A DNA stretch of 64,000 nt, taken from Phascolomyces articulosus. Its lineage: Eukaryota > Mucoromycota > Mucoromycetes > Mucorales > Lichtheimiaceae. The notes below the pieces were generated by a model, which ran no database searches, had not been told where the DNA came from, and worked only from the letters and a program-made list of their open reading frames with translations. Made by a program: the position numbers and the translations under genes. Shown here one piece after another: positions 24,101-36,325 of the stretch. Location: contig JAIXMP010000006.1 of assembly GCA_025677815.1 (NCBI GenBank), positions 992,001 through 1,056,000 on the forward strand, given 5' to 3'. Each line of letters starts with the position of its first letter. Position 1 is the first letter of the stretch.

Positions 24101-25044
24101 ATTCGCCCTGTATCGAATTTCAATTTGGAAAATCTAAAGCAACAATAATTACTTTCCCTCATTTCAGTAATACGTACATATGTAGGTTCATCAGCTTGTT
24201 ATCTAGGTAGCAGGCATGGAGGATTACTATACTTTGTTGTTACTACGTAGATTCGAGATCCTTTATTCGACTCATTTCTAACAACACACCTCAAGTAACT
24301 TTTTTATTGTTCAAAGCAATGATTTCTTATTTCACGCCTGCTTACAAGTGAGAATCATCGCCATACTGGTAACATCAACATGTTGCTTGGATACTAGTGA
24401 TCATATTACTCTTATTTGTGACCTATTATTGGAAGGTTCAGAATTTGAAATATGTGAGAAAAAAAGGAGCAAATGTCTTGTCGTTCTAATAATAATTCCT
24501 TTTTGATACTGTTCTCTGTAATGCGTAGTAACACTTTTAAAAGCTTAAGACTTTAAGTGTTCTACTGCTGGGATTGTTTAGGTTACATGATTGAGACACA
24601 CTACTATGTTATTCGTAACCATTAGATTTTTAATTATCTTCCTTGTTTAATTATAATAAGTTTAAAACGGTGACAATGATGAACAAGCCTTAAGCAATTA
24701 TTGATATTGACTGCGACATTGTGTTAGTTAAATGTATTGCAAAATTTGCTCATTGACGTTGCTTGTTAAATCCGTCCATCTATGTTTCAAAGAAAAAATA
24801 ATACCATATGTTTGCACGCTTGATCAAAACTCGACTATTCCTAACGTGTAGTTGTTGATTTCACCAGGATGTACATCAAGGACTCTCTAGATATTGACAG
24901 ATACTATTTATAAAACCTATTAGACTCATTATCGATTTATTGAACAATCAAAGTTTTTATTTTGCTGTACTCTGAGCCGTGATATTTTAAAAATGAACAG
25001 AAGTCTAATTAATTGCGTAAATTATTTATATCAATCGTTCATTT
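21102..25044. other. Intergenic, AT-rich, with one dispersed repeat copy
   Basis: Nearly 4 kb without a supported gene. It contains the repeat copy at 22079..22465. A stretch at 23340-23640 has recurring CTTACCAAG..CTTGG units, a TATAAAAGG box near 23516 and poly-A signals, and might be a solo LTR, but no second copy exists in the window. An 84-codon frame at 23894 starts with a hydrophobic segment; nothing else supports it. Confidence 0.45.
22079..22465 (+). repeat. Dispersed repeat R1, copy 1
   Basis: Matches the reverse complement of 28553..28918 over its whole length with scattered substitutions and small indels; by eye well over three quarters of positions agree. Shared blocks include GATGTTCAGTTATG, TGACCATTATCGTT, GTGAACTTTATTTTCG, TTTTGTTTGTAATTA and CTCGAAGTATATGAGTTA. 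It is non-coding. No clear terminal repeats or target-site duplication were seen, so the element type is unknown. Confidence 0.85.
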
Positions 25045-26787
25045 TTATTGAATCAAAAATGTTTCTTTGCTTAAATTACAACCAGAAAAAAAATCTTTGT
25101 TACTTTCTATTTCACAACATCCAATAGCTTTATAGAATTCTTCTCCTTGTTCCTTTTTTATGACGGGATAGTAGCGATATACGTAACTTTTAAACGAAAT
25201 TCCAGAAAGGATGACATATTGTGCAGAAGGGTCATACAAACTGTCTGTTAATTCACTAAAATTAACTCTTGCCATTCGATAGTTATCACTTTCTATGTTA
25301 CACCAACACAAGTTTTCCTTTTTTATCTCCATGAATCTTGATAATTGTTGAAGTTCTTTGAATATTTGATCGAAAAATGATTTTCCATCAATATCCCAAT
25401 AGAAACCATAATGATCCAAATCGATTCTTTTCATTTCTTTTGCTTTAGATAGTTCAACAAGTATAAACAAATGATATTTTCGTTTATCAAAAGCATTGTT
25501 GATATAGTCAGGAATTGTTGGTATGTCTTCTTCTCGTATAGTTAATTTGTTATCGTCGATAGATGGAACATAAGTAGTGGTAACATGCATGGTTTTTCCA
25601 ATTATATCGTAATTTTGAAATGAGGTCGTTATACCAAGTGTAAAGTGTTTACCATTAACACCAGTCCATGATGGCAAAAACTTGTATTCTTTGATTGCAG
25701 ATTCATAAATATGTTTATAGTTTCCAAAAAACAAAATACTGATATCTTTTTTTGCTAAAAGACCATAAAATTGAATCATTAAGTCTTCAAATGGTTGGCT
25801 ATAATCGATATGAATCTTGTTGATACTATTTTCGGTCGAGAAAAGTCCACAAATATGTCGAACAATCAACTTTTTGAATGATTGAGGTTCGTCTTTACGG
25901 TCAATGAATTCTGGGAAAAGGTGGATGAGAGCAAAGACACGGTCGTGTTTATTGGTGCATGTTCGTTGATGTGCATGATATAGAATTTGTGGCGTACTGA
26001 GTTGCGATAATGGTTTGAGTAAACTTTTTAGGCTAAAGTCAATCACAAATTCACTTCCATAACTGTACATATTTTTGCCGACAAATATCAATCTTTTTGA
26101 CTTTATTGCTTCTTCTAAAGTCCATAAACGATTGAAATATTGCTGTTCGTTTGCACGTAAAGAGTGATTACGAGAGTAATCAGGTACAAGTGCAACGGTG
26201 CAATAAGCATTTTCGTATATATGATGCATATTACGTATTTCATGGTGCTTTTCTTCTTTATTGTTTTGATTGATGCATAATTGATCGTACCATATATATT
26301 TGATATTGAATTGTTGACATATTTTCTGAATAATGCCTTCAAATTTGACTTGTTTAGTTGTTTTTGTAAAATAATAGTTTTCACCGTCAATTATCTCCAA
26401 AACATGATATATTTTTGACAGTTTACTCCTTGTTTCAATACTTTCATATTTATAGTTGAGAGGCACCTTGTATTGAGGAATAACCATATCAGGAAATATA
26501 TCGTCATAAGAAATAATCTCGTGTTTTCCATCATCGACTCGTACGTATTTTCCATTGTCATCTAGTTTTATATCACCAGATTGATTCCATGAATACGATA
26601 ATGCGCAATAACCTTCGTTCACTTGTGATCCATCAACTGCTCTCATGTCAGAAATACAAACAAGTTTTGAAGGCATAAAGTTTGGTTTGGGCAAAACATT
26701 TGGGATTGTTATGGGTGGTTTTACATGTTTGGCGAGTTCATTTCTGTCATTCCAAGAATATTGTGTCGTCTCGTAGGTAATGTACAT
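25045..26787 (-). CDS. HET-domain protein (heterokaryon-incompatibility-like)
   Basis: Single exon, 580 residues. The HET signature is present in order: EGYCALSYSWNQSG (residues 59-71), YIWYDQLCINQ (164-174) with KHHEIRNMHHIYENAYCTVAL (180-200), and FNRLWTLEEAI (218-228). The domain is interrupted by an insertion of about 80 residues (75-155), common in zygomycete homologues. The C-terminal half (TWTGVNGKHFTLGITT and beyond) has no recognised domain. In ascomycetes such proteins trigger cell death on fusion of unlike strains; in Mucorales the role is unknown, so incompatibility is only an analogy. It stands alone: no partner gene such as a NACHT or HeLo protein lies within several kilobases. 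No frame damage. Confidence 0.85.
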   Translation of the reverse strand: MYITYETTQYSWNDRNELAKHVKPPITIPNVLPKPNFMPSKLVCISDMRAVDGSQVNEGYCALSYSWNQSGDIKLDDNGKYVRVDDGKHEIISYDDIFPDMVIPQYKVPLNYKYESIETRSKLSKIYHVLEIIDGENYYFTKTTKQVKFEGIIQKICQQFNIKYIWYDQLCINQNNKEEKHHEIRNMHHIYENAYCTVALVPDYSRNHSLRANEQQYFNRLWTLEEAIKSKRLIFVGKNMYSYGSEFVIDFSLKSLLKPLSQLSTPQILYHAHQRTCTNKHDRVFALIHLFPEFIDRKDEPQSFKKLIVRHICGLFSTENSINKIHIDYSQPFEDLMIQFYGLLAKKDISILFFGNYKHIYESAIKEYKFLPSWTGVNGKHFTLGITTSFQNYDIIGKTMHVTTTYVPSIDDNKLTIREEDIPTIPDYINNAFDKRKYHLFILVELSKAKEMKRIDLDHYGFYWDIDGKSFFDQIFKELQQLSRFMEIKKENLCWCNIESDNYRMARVNFSELTDSLYDPSAQYVILSGISFKSYVYRYYPVIKKEQGEEFYKAIGCCEIESNKDFFSGCNLSKETFLIQ

Positions 26788-28552
26788 TTTTTCTATTATT
26801 ATATATAAAATATGTTTGACAATTTTGTTTGAATATAATTATAGATAATAGAAATAAAAAAGAAAAGGTGTTTACTCACAGATATGTAAAGAAGAAACGA
26901 ATGGTACTTTAAAAAAAATTGCGAGAGAGTATATAGTGGTGATGGATTATGATGGTAGAAAATACGCGTTCTTTTAAGAATTTTCTATCAAATGAAAGAT
27001 GGTAACGAAAGTGATAAATAATAGAAAATGAAAAATAAAACTGTTGTGTTTTAACCGAAGAAGAGAAGAAAAACAAAGTGAGGATTATAAATATACTTTT
27101 TTTGCTGAAACGTTTGTGATATATAACAGCATCTACGCCAAAACTTTGAAAAATCGTCACAAATGTATCCTATAAATAAATAATGGGTAATATTTGTTTA
27201 CATGCAGACGATTTAGAAAAGAAAAGGGTATTTACTGCTCTTCACTTTTTTTTTTCGTCAAATTGACTCTGATAATATGGTTTTTTTAATCGTGCCGTTG
27301 AATGCTTGACTCACTGCTGGTGAACGACTAGGAAGCAAAATGATAAGAACATAATAAAAGGTTGTTAGAATAAAAGAAAGGAAAAGCCCAGATCCACGAC
27401 TTTGTGCAATACAGAAGCACAGTTACATAAAACTATAATATTCTAAGCCCAAACTCTAAAATAGCACAAATGAAAACATAACCACTCTATTTTGTTTCGA
27501 TACTTCTTAGGAGTTCATACCATAATTCATCCAGTAAACCTCTGTGAACATTAATATAAAGACAACAGATTGTGTTGGATATTCGTATTATTTTTTCAAC
27601 TTGACTAAGGGAAAAACAGAAGGATCAATAAAGTGAAATACATTTGGTGTAGCAGTTATGCAACGGACAAAATATATTGTTATTTGTGGGTATACTGCTC
27701 GAGGCTTTTTATATTTTTTTAATGTAGTGTGGTCAAAACACTGAAAATGATTCATTATAAACCTGTTCATTGTTTAACCCCAATAACGAAACCAGCCCAA
27801 TAAGAGCATATATGAGAATATGTCCTTTGTTGTAAGAACCTTTGTTAATTGTTGTTCGACTTAGATACAAACAACGGAGAGCTATTAGGATGCCAAATGA
27901 AAAGGAGCCTTTGTATTATGACGTAATATGAATAAAAAAAAACAATACATTGATACTTAAAGAATGTGTCGCCCACAGTGGCGATAGATAAATATGTAGG
28001 TTTTACTACTACACAGCAAAAAATATATGTTTCTGGTAGTTCTTATGTAAATCAGCATTGCTGCAATGCCTTTTTCGAGTAAAAAAAGGAGAACACCACT
28101 ATCACACGCGTTCCTCCTTTAGGATATAATAAATGTCATTAATTATAAATTGATCATTACATCTGGTAGTAGAACCGCGTTGCTGTTGCTATTGTCAAAA
28201 TGTAAATGATGCCATATCACTGTTCATCAACGCGTTTTTCTTCAGAAAATCTATATACGTCCAAGTCCAATGGAGTTTTTATATAGTCTAAAATCTAAAA
28301 TAAGTGGTGACTTACTACGCATATATATTTTTCTTCTACTCTTTATAAAAATTATCGATAAGTTTAGGTTTTGAGGTAGACATTGATCTTTACCCAGTGG
28401 CATATTGCCTCTTTAAGTAATTATGCATTATTATTAGAAACGATTGATGTGGTGATGATGACCGGTTTATTCAAATGAGGATAAACTTTTTTATGGGCCA
28501 TATAAGAACCATTAACACCAAATAATAATAGTAATAATAATAATAAAGTGTT

Positions 28553-28918
28553 GGATTTGAGTAACTCATATACTTCGAGTTTGAACAGCTTCTCATCTTG
28601 TTGACAAAAAAAATATTTTTACTTAATTACAAACAAAATGGCTATTCTGATTTGTATATTTGACAGCAGGCCAGAGACGAAAATAAAGTTCACTTATAAT
28701 CAAAATTTGCAGGTCTGAAACGAAAAATCGAGATTATCAAACACGAAAAACCCACATTCCATTTCTTTATAACGATAATGGTCAGCTCTAAAAATTATCG
28801 TCGTTCAATAACGAAAATCCATCCTTCCATAACTGAACATCCTTTCCTTCATAACAAAATTCTATCTTTACTACTGAAAAATGTTTTTTTTATCGCCGCT
28901 TATAAGCACAATCAAAAC
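28553..28918 (-). repeat. Dispersed repeat R1, copy 2 (inverted)
   Basis: Reverse-complement partner of 22079..22465. The two copies lie about 6 kb apart on opposite sides of the HET gene. Divergence is visible throughout, so this is an older duplication than the 5115/12739 inverted repeat. Confidence 0.85.
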
Positions 28919-29346
28919 CAAGCAGAAAAAAAACAAGGAGAGGGGGGTAAAGTCTGTTTCAGCTATCCAAGTTACACGATTCGTATATGATAGAGGGGTA
29001 CTGACAAATCTCTTGCGAAAGTTACGTTCATGTTTTCAATAATGCATTGACCAAGAAAGAATGTATCAGTTAGTGTTACGAAGAATCTGGGGGTACAAGA
29101 GAAACAGTCAATCTACCAAAGAGTCACTGAAAAATTCTTACCCATATTCCTTGTAAGTCATATGGATGTACTACTATGTAGTAATAAGAGTACGTACTGG
29201 ATCTTGTATAACCCATGATGGCTCTTCATATACAAATAGGAACTTTGTTTCCTGCTGAGTTTTATACATAATAGATATTTCAGAATACGTACGTAACAGA
29301 CAATTAAAAAAAAAGATCAAGGTAAGATGAGCTTTTCCATAATATA

Positions 29347-30195
29347 ATAATACCCTAAACATACCCTAAAACCGCTTGCTTCGCTTCGCTCGTTTATTAC
29401 TACTAACCATCCCTAACCTTTTATCTGAACCACCCTAAACCCTAATTGGAAATATTATAGAAACACATATAACATTTTTATAAATCCTGAAATCTGATGA
29501 GCATGTTCAAGGATTAGAAACAATGTATAGGTATGGCAAATTTGTTTTATTCCAAAGAATGTTTTTTTCTGTACGTAACAGAAGGAGAGTAATTCTTATA
29601 ATAGACCTTCAAATCCTTTTCTTGTAACTTCTTGTGGTATGGACAAGAAATAGAGATAGATTATTATTATTATTGGAGTATGGATTATGTGATACAACCG
29701 ATTATAGTCATATATATTCATTATAATAACGCGATGTAGTAGTATCGATGATTATGTATAAGAAAAAGCGTGGGTATGTAGATATTCCACACTTCATTTT
29801 TTTTTTTTTGATATATAAAATATTCACGATATTCGAAACCAATTTTTATCTTTGGAATCAAGTCATATTGTCTAAGGGAATATTTTATCTCCGTATAGAT
29901 TGAGTACTTCTTTGAAGCCACCTTTAAGTCTACATCTTGTCTCGGAATTTCACCATTCTCGATACATTCAATTTGGAAAGAGCATAGTCAAATGCTGTAC
30001 GAGGAAGGCACATTTTATTTTTCTTTAAAAAAATAAATAAAAAGGTGAAAAAGAGAATAGAACCTCAACAAGAAGCCATTTATTGATTACTTCGATTATA
30101 TGGAATACGTTAAGATTGGTTTTTTTTTTAATTTTTCAATGTCCATGTTTATATAGTTAATTTTTCTGAAAGATATAGAAAAGTGGCAACGCATG
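29347..30195 (+). repeat. Dispersed repeat R2, copy 1, with CCCTAAA units
   Basis: Direct-orientation partner of 41479..41825. Shared blocks: TTGCTTCGCTTCG(C/T)TCG, TTATTACTACTA, ACACATATAACATT, GAAATCTGATGAGCATG, ATTCTTATAATA and CATGTTTATATAGT. This copy is longer because of about 500 extra bases between 29650 and 30110. Its first part has CCCTAAA or CCCTAA five or six times (29350-29450), resembling telomeric repeat sequence but not in a clean tandem. Confidence 0.75.
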
Positions 30196-30330
30196 TACCA
30201 ACACTGGCTTTAACTGATGCTACTACACTAATATCAACATGAGAAACGGTAGTTCGCACAATCAATCACTTTTACATTGAAACAATCAAATGTATTTCTA
30301 ATATTTGTAAAACAAGTATATTTATTTTTA

Positions 30331-30649
30331 CAGTGGAGATCCTGTTACTAAACAAATACTGGTACAATCACCAACGTTGCTTTAGCTTCAATTGAAAATG
30401 AAGAATCTCAAGAATATTGTGTTGGCAGGGATGACGAAAAGGGACTCAGAAAAGGTCTAAAGAAGGGCTACCATAAATGATCAAAATAAGAAAGAATGAA
30501 AGTTATATCTTTATCAAAAATATAATTTCATTTTTATAACGAATATAAGTAATGGATTTTCTTTTGAAAAACAAACCAACCTGTTGTTTGGGGTTTTTGA
30601 TCCAATTTTTCCAAAAAAAAAAAAAAAAAAAAAAAAGCGGGGTCCACTG
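30331..30649. mobile_element. Possible TA-flanked miniature element
   Basis: A segment of 319 bases bounded by TA|CAGTGGA on the left and TCCACTG|TA on the right, i.e. 7-base terminal inverted repeats flanked by TA, as left by Tc1/mariner/pogo transposases. The right end reads GCGGGGTCCACTGTA after a run of about 24 A. The terminal repeats are short, so this could be chance. Confidence 0.3.
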
Positions 30650-32015
30650 TACTTCCAAAGGAAACAAGGATATAAAATCAATGCGTATGGTATATCTTGC
30701 ACGAAATCCAACGTTGTATTTTCTATCCATCAATTGCTGAGGAATAGTAACTGCTGTTGTCAAGTGATAATGGAAGAGATAAAAAAATCAATTTTTTGAA
30801 AGTGCTTCGTCGTATATATCGATGGTTTCCTTTGGTTTCCCTTGAAGAGTAAAGATGTTTGCTAAAACTTATCCTGTTCGATACTGTTGATATCATTTCT
30901 TATTGGCCGCCCTTGATGTCATCCTTTGTGGTGATGTTAAAGTAACTGACGTCAATCATATTAATGATGATATTAATTGCATTTATCTTTTTTTGTAGTA
31001 TATCACAATCATCAATAAAAAAAAATAGGGTGTTTACTAGTAATATTATATAAAATATCCAAAGTACAGTGGAGGAGGTAATCATAAAGAAGCTCTAGTA
31101 ATTAAAATGTGGGTCCCTTCTTTCGAGCCTTCAATAAGATAAAACGTGTGTTAATATTCCAAGATAAACCACTCATTCAGTTCTTGGAGTACCTATACAT
31201 CATAAACTTTATATTTAATTTACCTTCCAAGAACGTCCCTACATTTTATTCAAACAAAGAGCATCAGTCAGTGTCAATTTGGATTCCTTGAGATTTTTTG
31301 CTCTCTTCCTGATCGTACACTCGAAAATAATTATATTCTCTTTCATCCAGATGCATCCACAGCTACATCCAAATGAATCATGTATTTAACAAAGTTTGAC
31401 ACATGCTATTTTTTATAAAGATAAAACTACGTAATTGGAATGATAGGCTCGTAGCACAGTTGTAACTTTTTTGTGTAACTGCTGTGCTGTATATAATTTC
31501 AGATCAGCAACCAAGAAATAAAAAAATGACACAAGTGAAAATCTCTTTGTTTTGAAAGTGATTCGATCAATTCTGTGAAATAGTGACATAATCCATCCTT
31601 TTTTATTATTATTCAAATAGCATCATCTTAATCATTCTAATTATATTATTCTTTTAAATTTTATTATTACATTAGTGTCATAATAATTTAGCATGTTTAT
31701 TCATAATAAAGATTAAAAAAACTCCCTTGTTTTATTACTATGGAATGGGTTTTTCTTTTATTTTCACATGTCAGTCATCTGAGAGAAGAATTACCTAAAT
31801 GTATGTTATTTGTGTGTATATAAAGTATGTGAATAAAAGTGTGTGGGCAGTGTGTGTATTTATTTCCATGTGTGGCGTGCCACATTTTAACTCTCCTTCC
31901 ATCCTTGATTCTTGTCTATTCTCCTTTTCTTCCTTTTTCTTTTTTTTTTTACACACACCATCACAACAACAGTATCAATAAGAAACCGTGGGTAAACCCT
32001 TTTTTTTATAATCTT

Positions 32016-33213
32016 ATGGTAGTTCCGGCAATTGATAATGTATTTATAATACGTCATGGTGAGCGACTAGGTAATTATATACATATATAGACCTATCTTT
32101 TTTGATCCAAATCATAAAAAAGACAATAAGAAAAAAACATGGTCCTTGTATACAAGGAATTCTTGGGATCAAATGGGAATGGATGATGGTTGCATACATA
32201 CATGATACTAATTATACGTTTTTAACACCCCATTTTTTTACTTCAAAATAGATCATGCCGTAAAAATGTGGAGACCAGACCCTTCTCATGGATTATGGGA
32301 CCCACCTTTATCTGATACTGTATGTATATTTTAATATGGTTTTCGAGAAAGAAGAAGAAAGAGGTGGGAAAAAAAAAGAGAAAACTAACGACGGGTTTTT
32401 ATAATGTCAACAATAATAATAATAAAAAAGGGTCATGAACAAGCTGAAAAAACGGGTGAACGCCTTGTGGAATTATTACAAGAAAAAGGTGTTGACATGG
32501 AAACCACACGTATTTTAATTTACACTTCACCATTTCAACGATGCATTGACACTTCTCTTGGCATTGCTCGTCATGTGCCCAATACAATATTACGACTCGA
32601 GTTGGGATTAGGCGAATGGATGTGTGAAAGATTCTTTGAAGACGATATTGCACCTGCTTCACGACTTTTAGCACGACAACAAGAAGCGTTGGCAAGGAAA
32701 CAAGCAGAAGCTTTTTCATCCATAGCAAAGAATATCCATGGTAACACTACCCACTTACCATGGGTGGATTATGGGTATCGGGCTTTAAGGAATGAATTCG
32801 AGTTTCCAGAACGGTATGGTGATATGTTAAAACGGTTTGATGAAGCTCGAATCCATTGTATGGCAACAGCCACCACAGCAGCACAATTACCAAAGTCACC
32901 CATGATAAAAGAGAGTCAATCGATTTCGGATATGGTGGTCTTGTTTGTTACGCATGCGGTGGGTGTCAATGCATTGTTGGATGGGTTCAGGAATCAATTG
33001 ACTCGACCTATTGAAACGGGATATTGCAGTATTTCACGGGTCATTCGTACTCATCCTTCAAAGCCTACTTCACTTGCTTCTCCCATCACACCCCCTCCAT
33101 CTCTTCCATCACCTAAAGAAGAAAAGGATACGAGTGATTTGCATGGCTCTTCCATGATGCGTGACGAATGGACCATTGATTTACTTGCTTCTGATACCCA
33201 TATTACTAATTAA
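32016..33213 (+). CDS. Histidine phosphatase family protein (phosphoglycerate mutase-like)
   Basis: Model join(32016..32070,32252..32319,32431..33213), 301 residues. Exon 1 gives NVFIIRHGERLD with the phospho-accepting His14 in the RHGE motif. Exon 2 gives the WDPPLSDT motif and exon 3 begins GHEQAEKTG, the usual helix after it. Other active-site features: SPFQRC with Arg78, GLGEWMCE, and VTHAVGVNAL with His216. The order and spacing fit the UBASH3/Tfc7-like branch, which includes tyrosine and small-molecule phosphatases. Substrate not inferable. All three exons are needed for the motif; a start at the ATG at 32404 would lose the catalytic His. The gene is convergent with uL13, leaving about 300 bases between the stops. 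Confidence 0.9.
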
Positions 33214-33512
33214 TTTCGATTCTTTATTATTTATTACTGAACCATCTTTTTTTTTCTCATCATCATATACCCCCAAACCAACTCTACTTTTTTTTTCAAA
33301 CAATTACTTTCTTCACTAAATGCACCCTCCCCCCTTTAATGATCATTAAATTCTTTCTTTACGTTATTCACTTATAAAATGCACTTTGACAAAAACAAAC
33401 ACTAATTATATATATATATATTCCTTCTCAAAAACTTTTTTTTTGGAAATGCTGTTGATATTTTTTGTGTTATATTATTATTAAAAAATGAAAAGAATAC
33501 TAAAAAAACATT

Positions 33513-34579
33513 TTAATGACCAAGGGCCAATAATTGAGCATTAATATCCTTGACAGCATCAGCCTTGGAAGCAACGGCCTTCTTTTCGACAGCAGCAAGG
33601 GCAGATTTGCGTTGGTAGTAAGCAGCAGACTTGGCCTTGCGCTTTTCTTCCAACTTGGCAACAACATCTTGGTACTTCCAGCCATATTCAACAGAGATAC
33701 GGCCCAAAGTAGTGTACTTGCGACCAGGCTTCAAACGTTGAACACGGAGAGCATCAGGAATGACAACACGCTTGACCTTATCGTAAGGTGGGGGAACACC
33801 TTCAAACAACTTGATGCGTTCAAGAGCAGCAGCACCACGAGCGGTCTTGTGAGGAATCATACCACGGATGGCCTTGTACAAGATACGCGAAGGGGCGCGG
33901 AAGTGGAAGGGACCACCACGACGAGGGTTGACACGGTTTTGCTTGTGGAGGTAAGCGTGGTACTTGACTATAATATTTTATTTAGGTTAGATCACTTGTT
34001 TGGATAACAATGGATACCTTATTTTTTTTCTCTTTGATCCCCAAACCCTCCCTTTTCCAATAGAAACTCTACTTACGCTTGTTACGGAAGAATTCACCAG
34101 AGACGTTCATTTCTTCACAACGAACAACAACAACCTTTTGGCCACTCAAGGCTTGCTTGGCAATAATAGAGGAAAGACGACCAAGAAGATGACCCTTACC
34201 GTCAATGACAACCACCTAATAATAAATAATAATAATCATACATATAAGTTTTTCCTGTTCTCCCTTATATATATTTCCAAAAATTATTTCTCGTTTGGGG
34301 AACAATAGACATGGAAAAAAGGACAAGTCAAAAGAGAAAAAAAAAAAAGTAAAAAAAAAAAACGATCGCGTTGAATGGAATATATTTTTTGGTGGCTGGT
34401 GTGTACAATGGGTTCAAATATATATTTTTTTCTTTAGAGTCCATGTAACCGATCCGAATCGATAGACGGCGAGTGGTTGAATGCGATGCAAAAAACGTTT
34501 TTTTTTCCTTTTTGTCCTGTCCTTTTGATATAAATAAATGAGAATGGGGGAATTAAGGTACCTTTTCGAAAGTGCTCAT
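33513..34579 (-). CDS. RPL16: 60S ribosomal protein uL13 (L13a/Rpl16)
   Basis: Exons on the minus strand: 34562..34579, 34077..34215, 33513..33967; 203 residues (yeast Rpl16 is 199). It reads MSTFEK, then [40 protein letters not shown] and [19 protein letters not shown], an unmistakable uL13 sequence, ending with a Lys/Ala-rich helix typical of the eukaryotic extension. The first exon is only 18 bases and is followed by an intron of 346 bases, as usual for fungal ribosomal protein genes. The long frames on the opposite strand here are shadows of this gene. Role: structural protein of the large ribosomal subunit. Confidence 0.97.
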
Positions 34580-36325
34580 GCTGAAAGTCTCGAGTCTGGA
34601 AAAAAGAGAAGGAGAGAGAGAAGGAGAAATTTTCAAGAGAGGGCCCGTCGCTCTATACAACAAAAAGAAAAAATTTTCTGGGCGGAAATCGAAATTTTTA
34701 TATAATCATAGAAAAAAGCTGTATGTGTGGTTGCTCTGTCAAATGAAAATTATCAAAGTATATCAAAAGTCTCATTCAGAGTAAAAGAATCGCTCTATAC
34801 TCTTTGGATTATTTTTTGATCCATTAGGGTATATTTTGGAGCTGATGTAGGATGATCAATATCAACAAATCTATGTACATTTTCAAACCATATCATTACT
34901 ATAATGGGTAAACACATCATGCTGAATAGGATGTTCGATACTGTGGTTGATTATTGCCAATATAATGTTATATATTATTTCGCATTTTGAATCGAGGATC
35001 ATAAAAAAAGAAACTAATGGTACATGATATATCATTATAAAATGTCAAAATAATTAGTTCACATTTATTCAGGTTGAAATTCGTGTAATCAATGATGGAT
35101 GATAGGGGGAAGATATTATTGGATGGCTTAAAACATGAGCATATCATGAATTTAAACTAGTAATAATCAGAGTTATGCTTGTCTGTATTTCTTCTACTGT
35201 GTAATAATACAATTGAATGGGCTGAAAAAGTTTTTTTTGTTAGTGATGGTCATTTTTGACAGCTTGATAGAAGATAAGATGGATCTTGTATGTCGTACAA
35301 GGTCATTGACGTATCACTTGAGTAGTAACTGTATCAAATAGAGCCAACAGGTAACAAGTTTCTTCCTCATTCTAATTGAAATATATCTACGATATTGGCA
35401 AGTGTCTTCGATAAAGGTTGCGTTTAGTAAAGAACCAAAGCAGGTATTTTATATACGTGGATCATGTACGTACTCCAATATATATAATATAATGCAAGCG
35501 AATCATACTGAGGTTAATATGGCCTGGAATTAAAGCAGGTTTAGGATTCGGATACACGGTATAATAATTATATAATCTTTCTATATAATGATCATTGGGA
35601 GGATACAGTGCATGCTGAATTTCTCTGTATAAATCTCTTTATTTTCTTCTATCAATCCTGCTAGTATTCTATAGTGGTTCTTGATGGTGATTCATAAAGT
35701 CTTTTTTTTGCCATCTATTTCTTTATTGTATTGCTTGATTTATTGTTCCTCATAGAATAAATAACGTATATTCATGATGAAATTTGGAAATGGGTGTATA
35801 TCAAAACTTGAAAGAAGAGTAAATTCTTGATTGTAAAGTATGCACCATTATGTCTATTGCAATGTAAAAAAATTCTATTTTATAGATTACTCGGGCAATC
35901 CATATAAATTCAGCTATGGTGATAATATCCTCGCATGACCAACGCTTGAAGTTTATTTTGAAATAGTTTTATCGATGATGCATTACTTCTTGGAATACAC
36001 AATTTCAGTTTGGAGAGGAAATAGCCAATTTATTAGTGGATATATATATAATTTTTTTCTTTATTACTACGAAAATAATTTTAATGACGATTCTGTTTTG
36101 TCATTTATATATGAACTACCTTTTCTCCATTTATGAGGTGATTGCATTAGAATAAATCAACTGATTATTATGCACTTGGAGTCCTATATCGGAGTTGGTA
36201 ACCAAGAGGAAATGTCGAAAATGGACTCGGTGAGGGAACCACTAAGACGAATTGAGCCAATGATCAAGAAGTCCTCCCTTTTCCTTTTGTTGTAAATCGT
36301 CCTTCGGGCTCCCCTTCACGACAGC
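34580..36325. other. Intergenic between two ribosomal protein genes
   Basis: About 1.7 kb lying between the divergently transcribed uL13 and uL5 genes. AT-rich with TATA-like microsatellites; no gene or specific site recognised. A shared promoter element would be expected here, but none is clear by eye. Confidence 0.5.

Larger units (their letters stand above)
26788..32015. other. Intergenic, AT-rich, repeat-bearing
   Basis: More than 5 kb with no supported gene. It holds repeat copies at 28553..28918 and 29347..30195 and a possible small TA-flanked element at 30331..30649. The remainder shows poly-A/T runs and frames below 100 codons only. Confidence 0.5.

Noticed and set aside
23894..24148. 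84-codon secreted-protein candidate
   Set aside because: Hydrophobic start only; AT-rich composition easily gives such frames, and nothing else supports it.
33534..34007. 157-codon + strand frame
   Set aside because: It is the antisense shadow of the uL13 exon, whose identity is certain.
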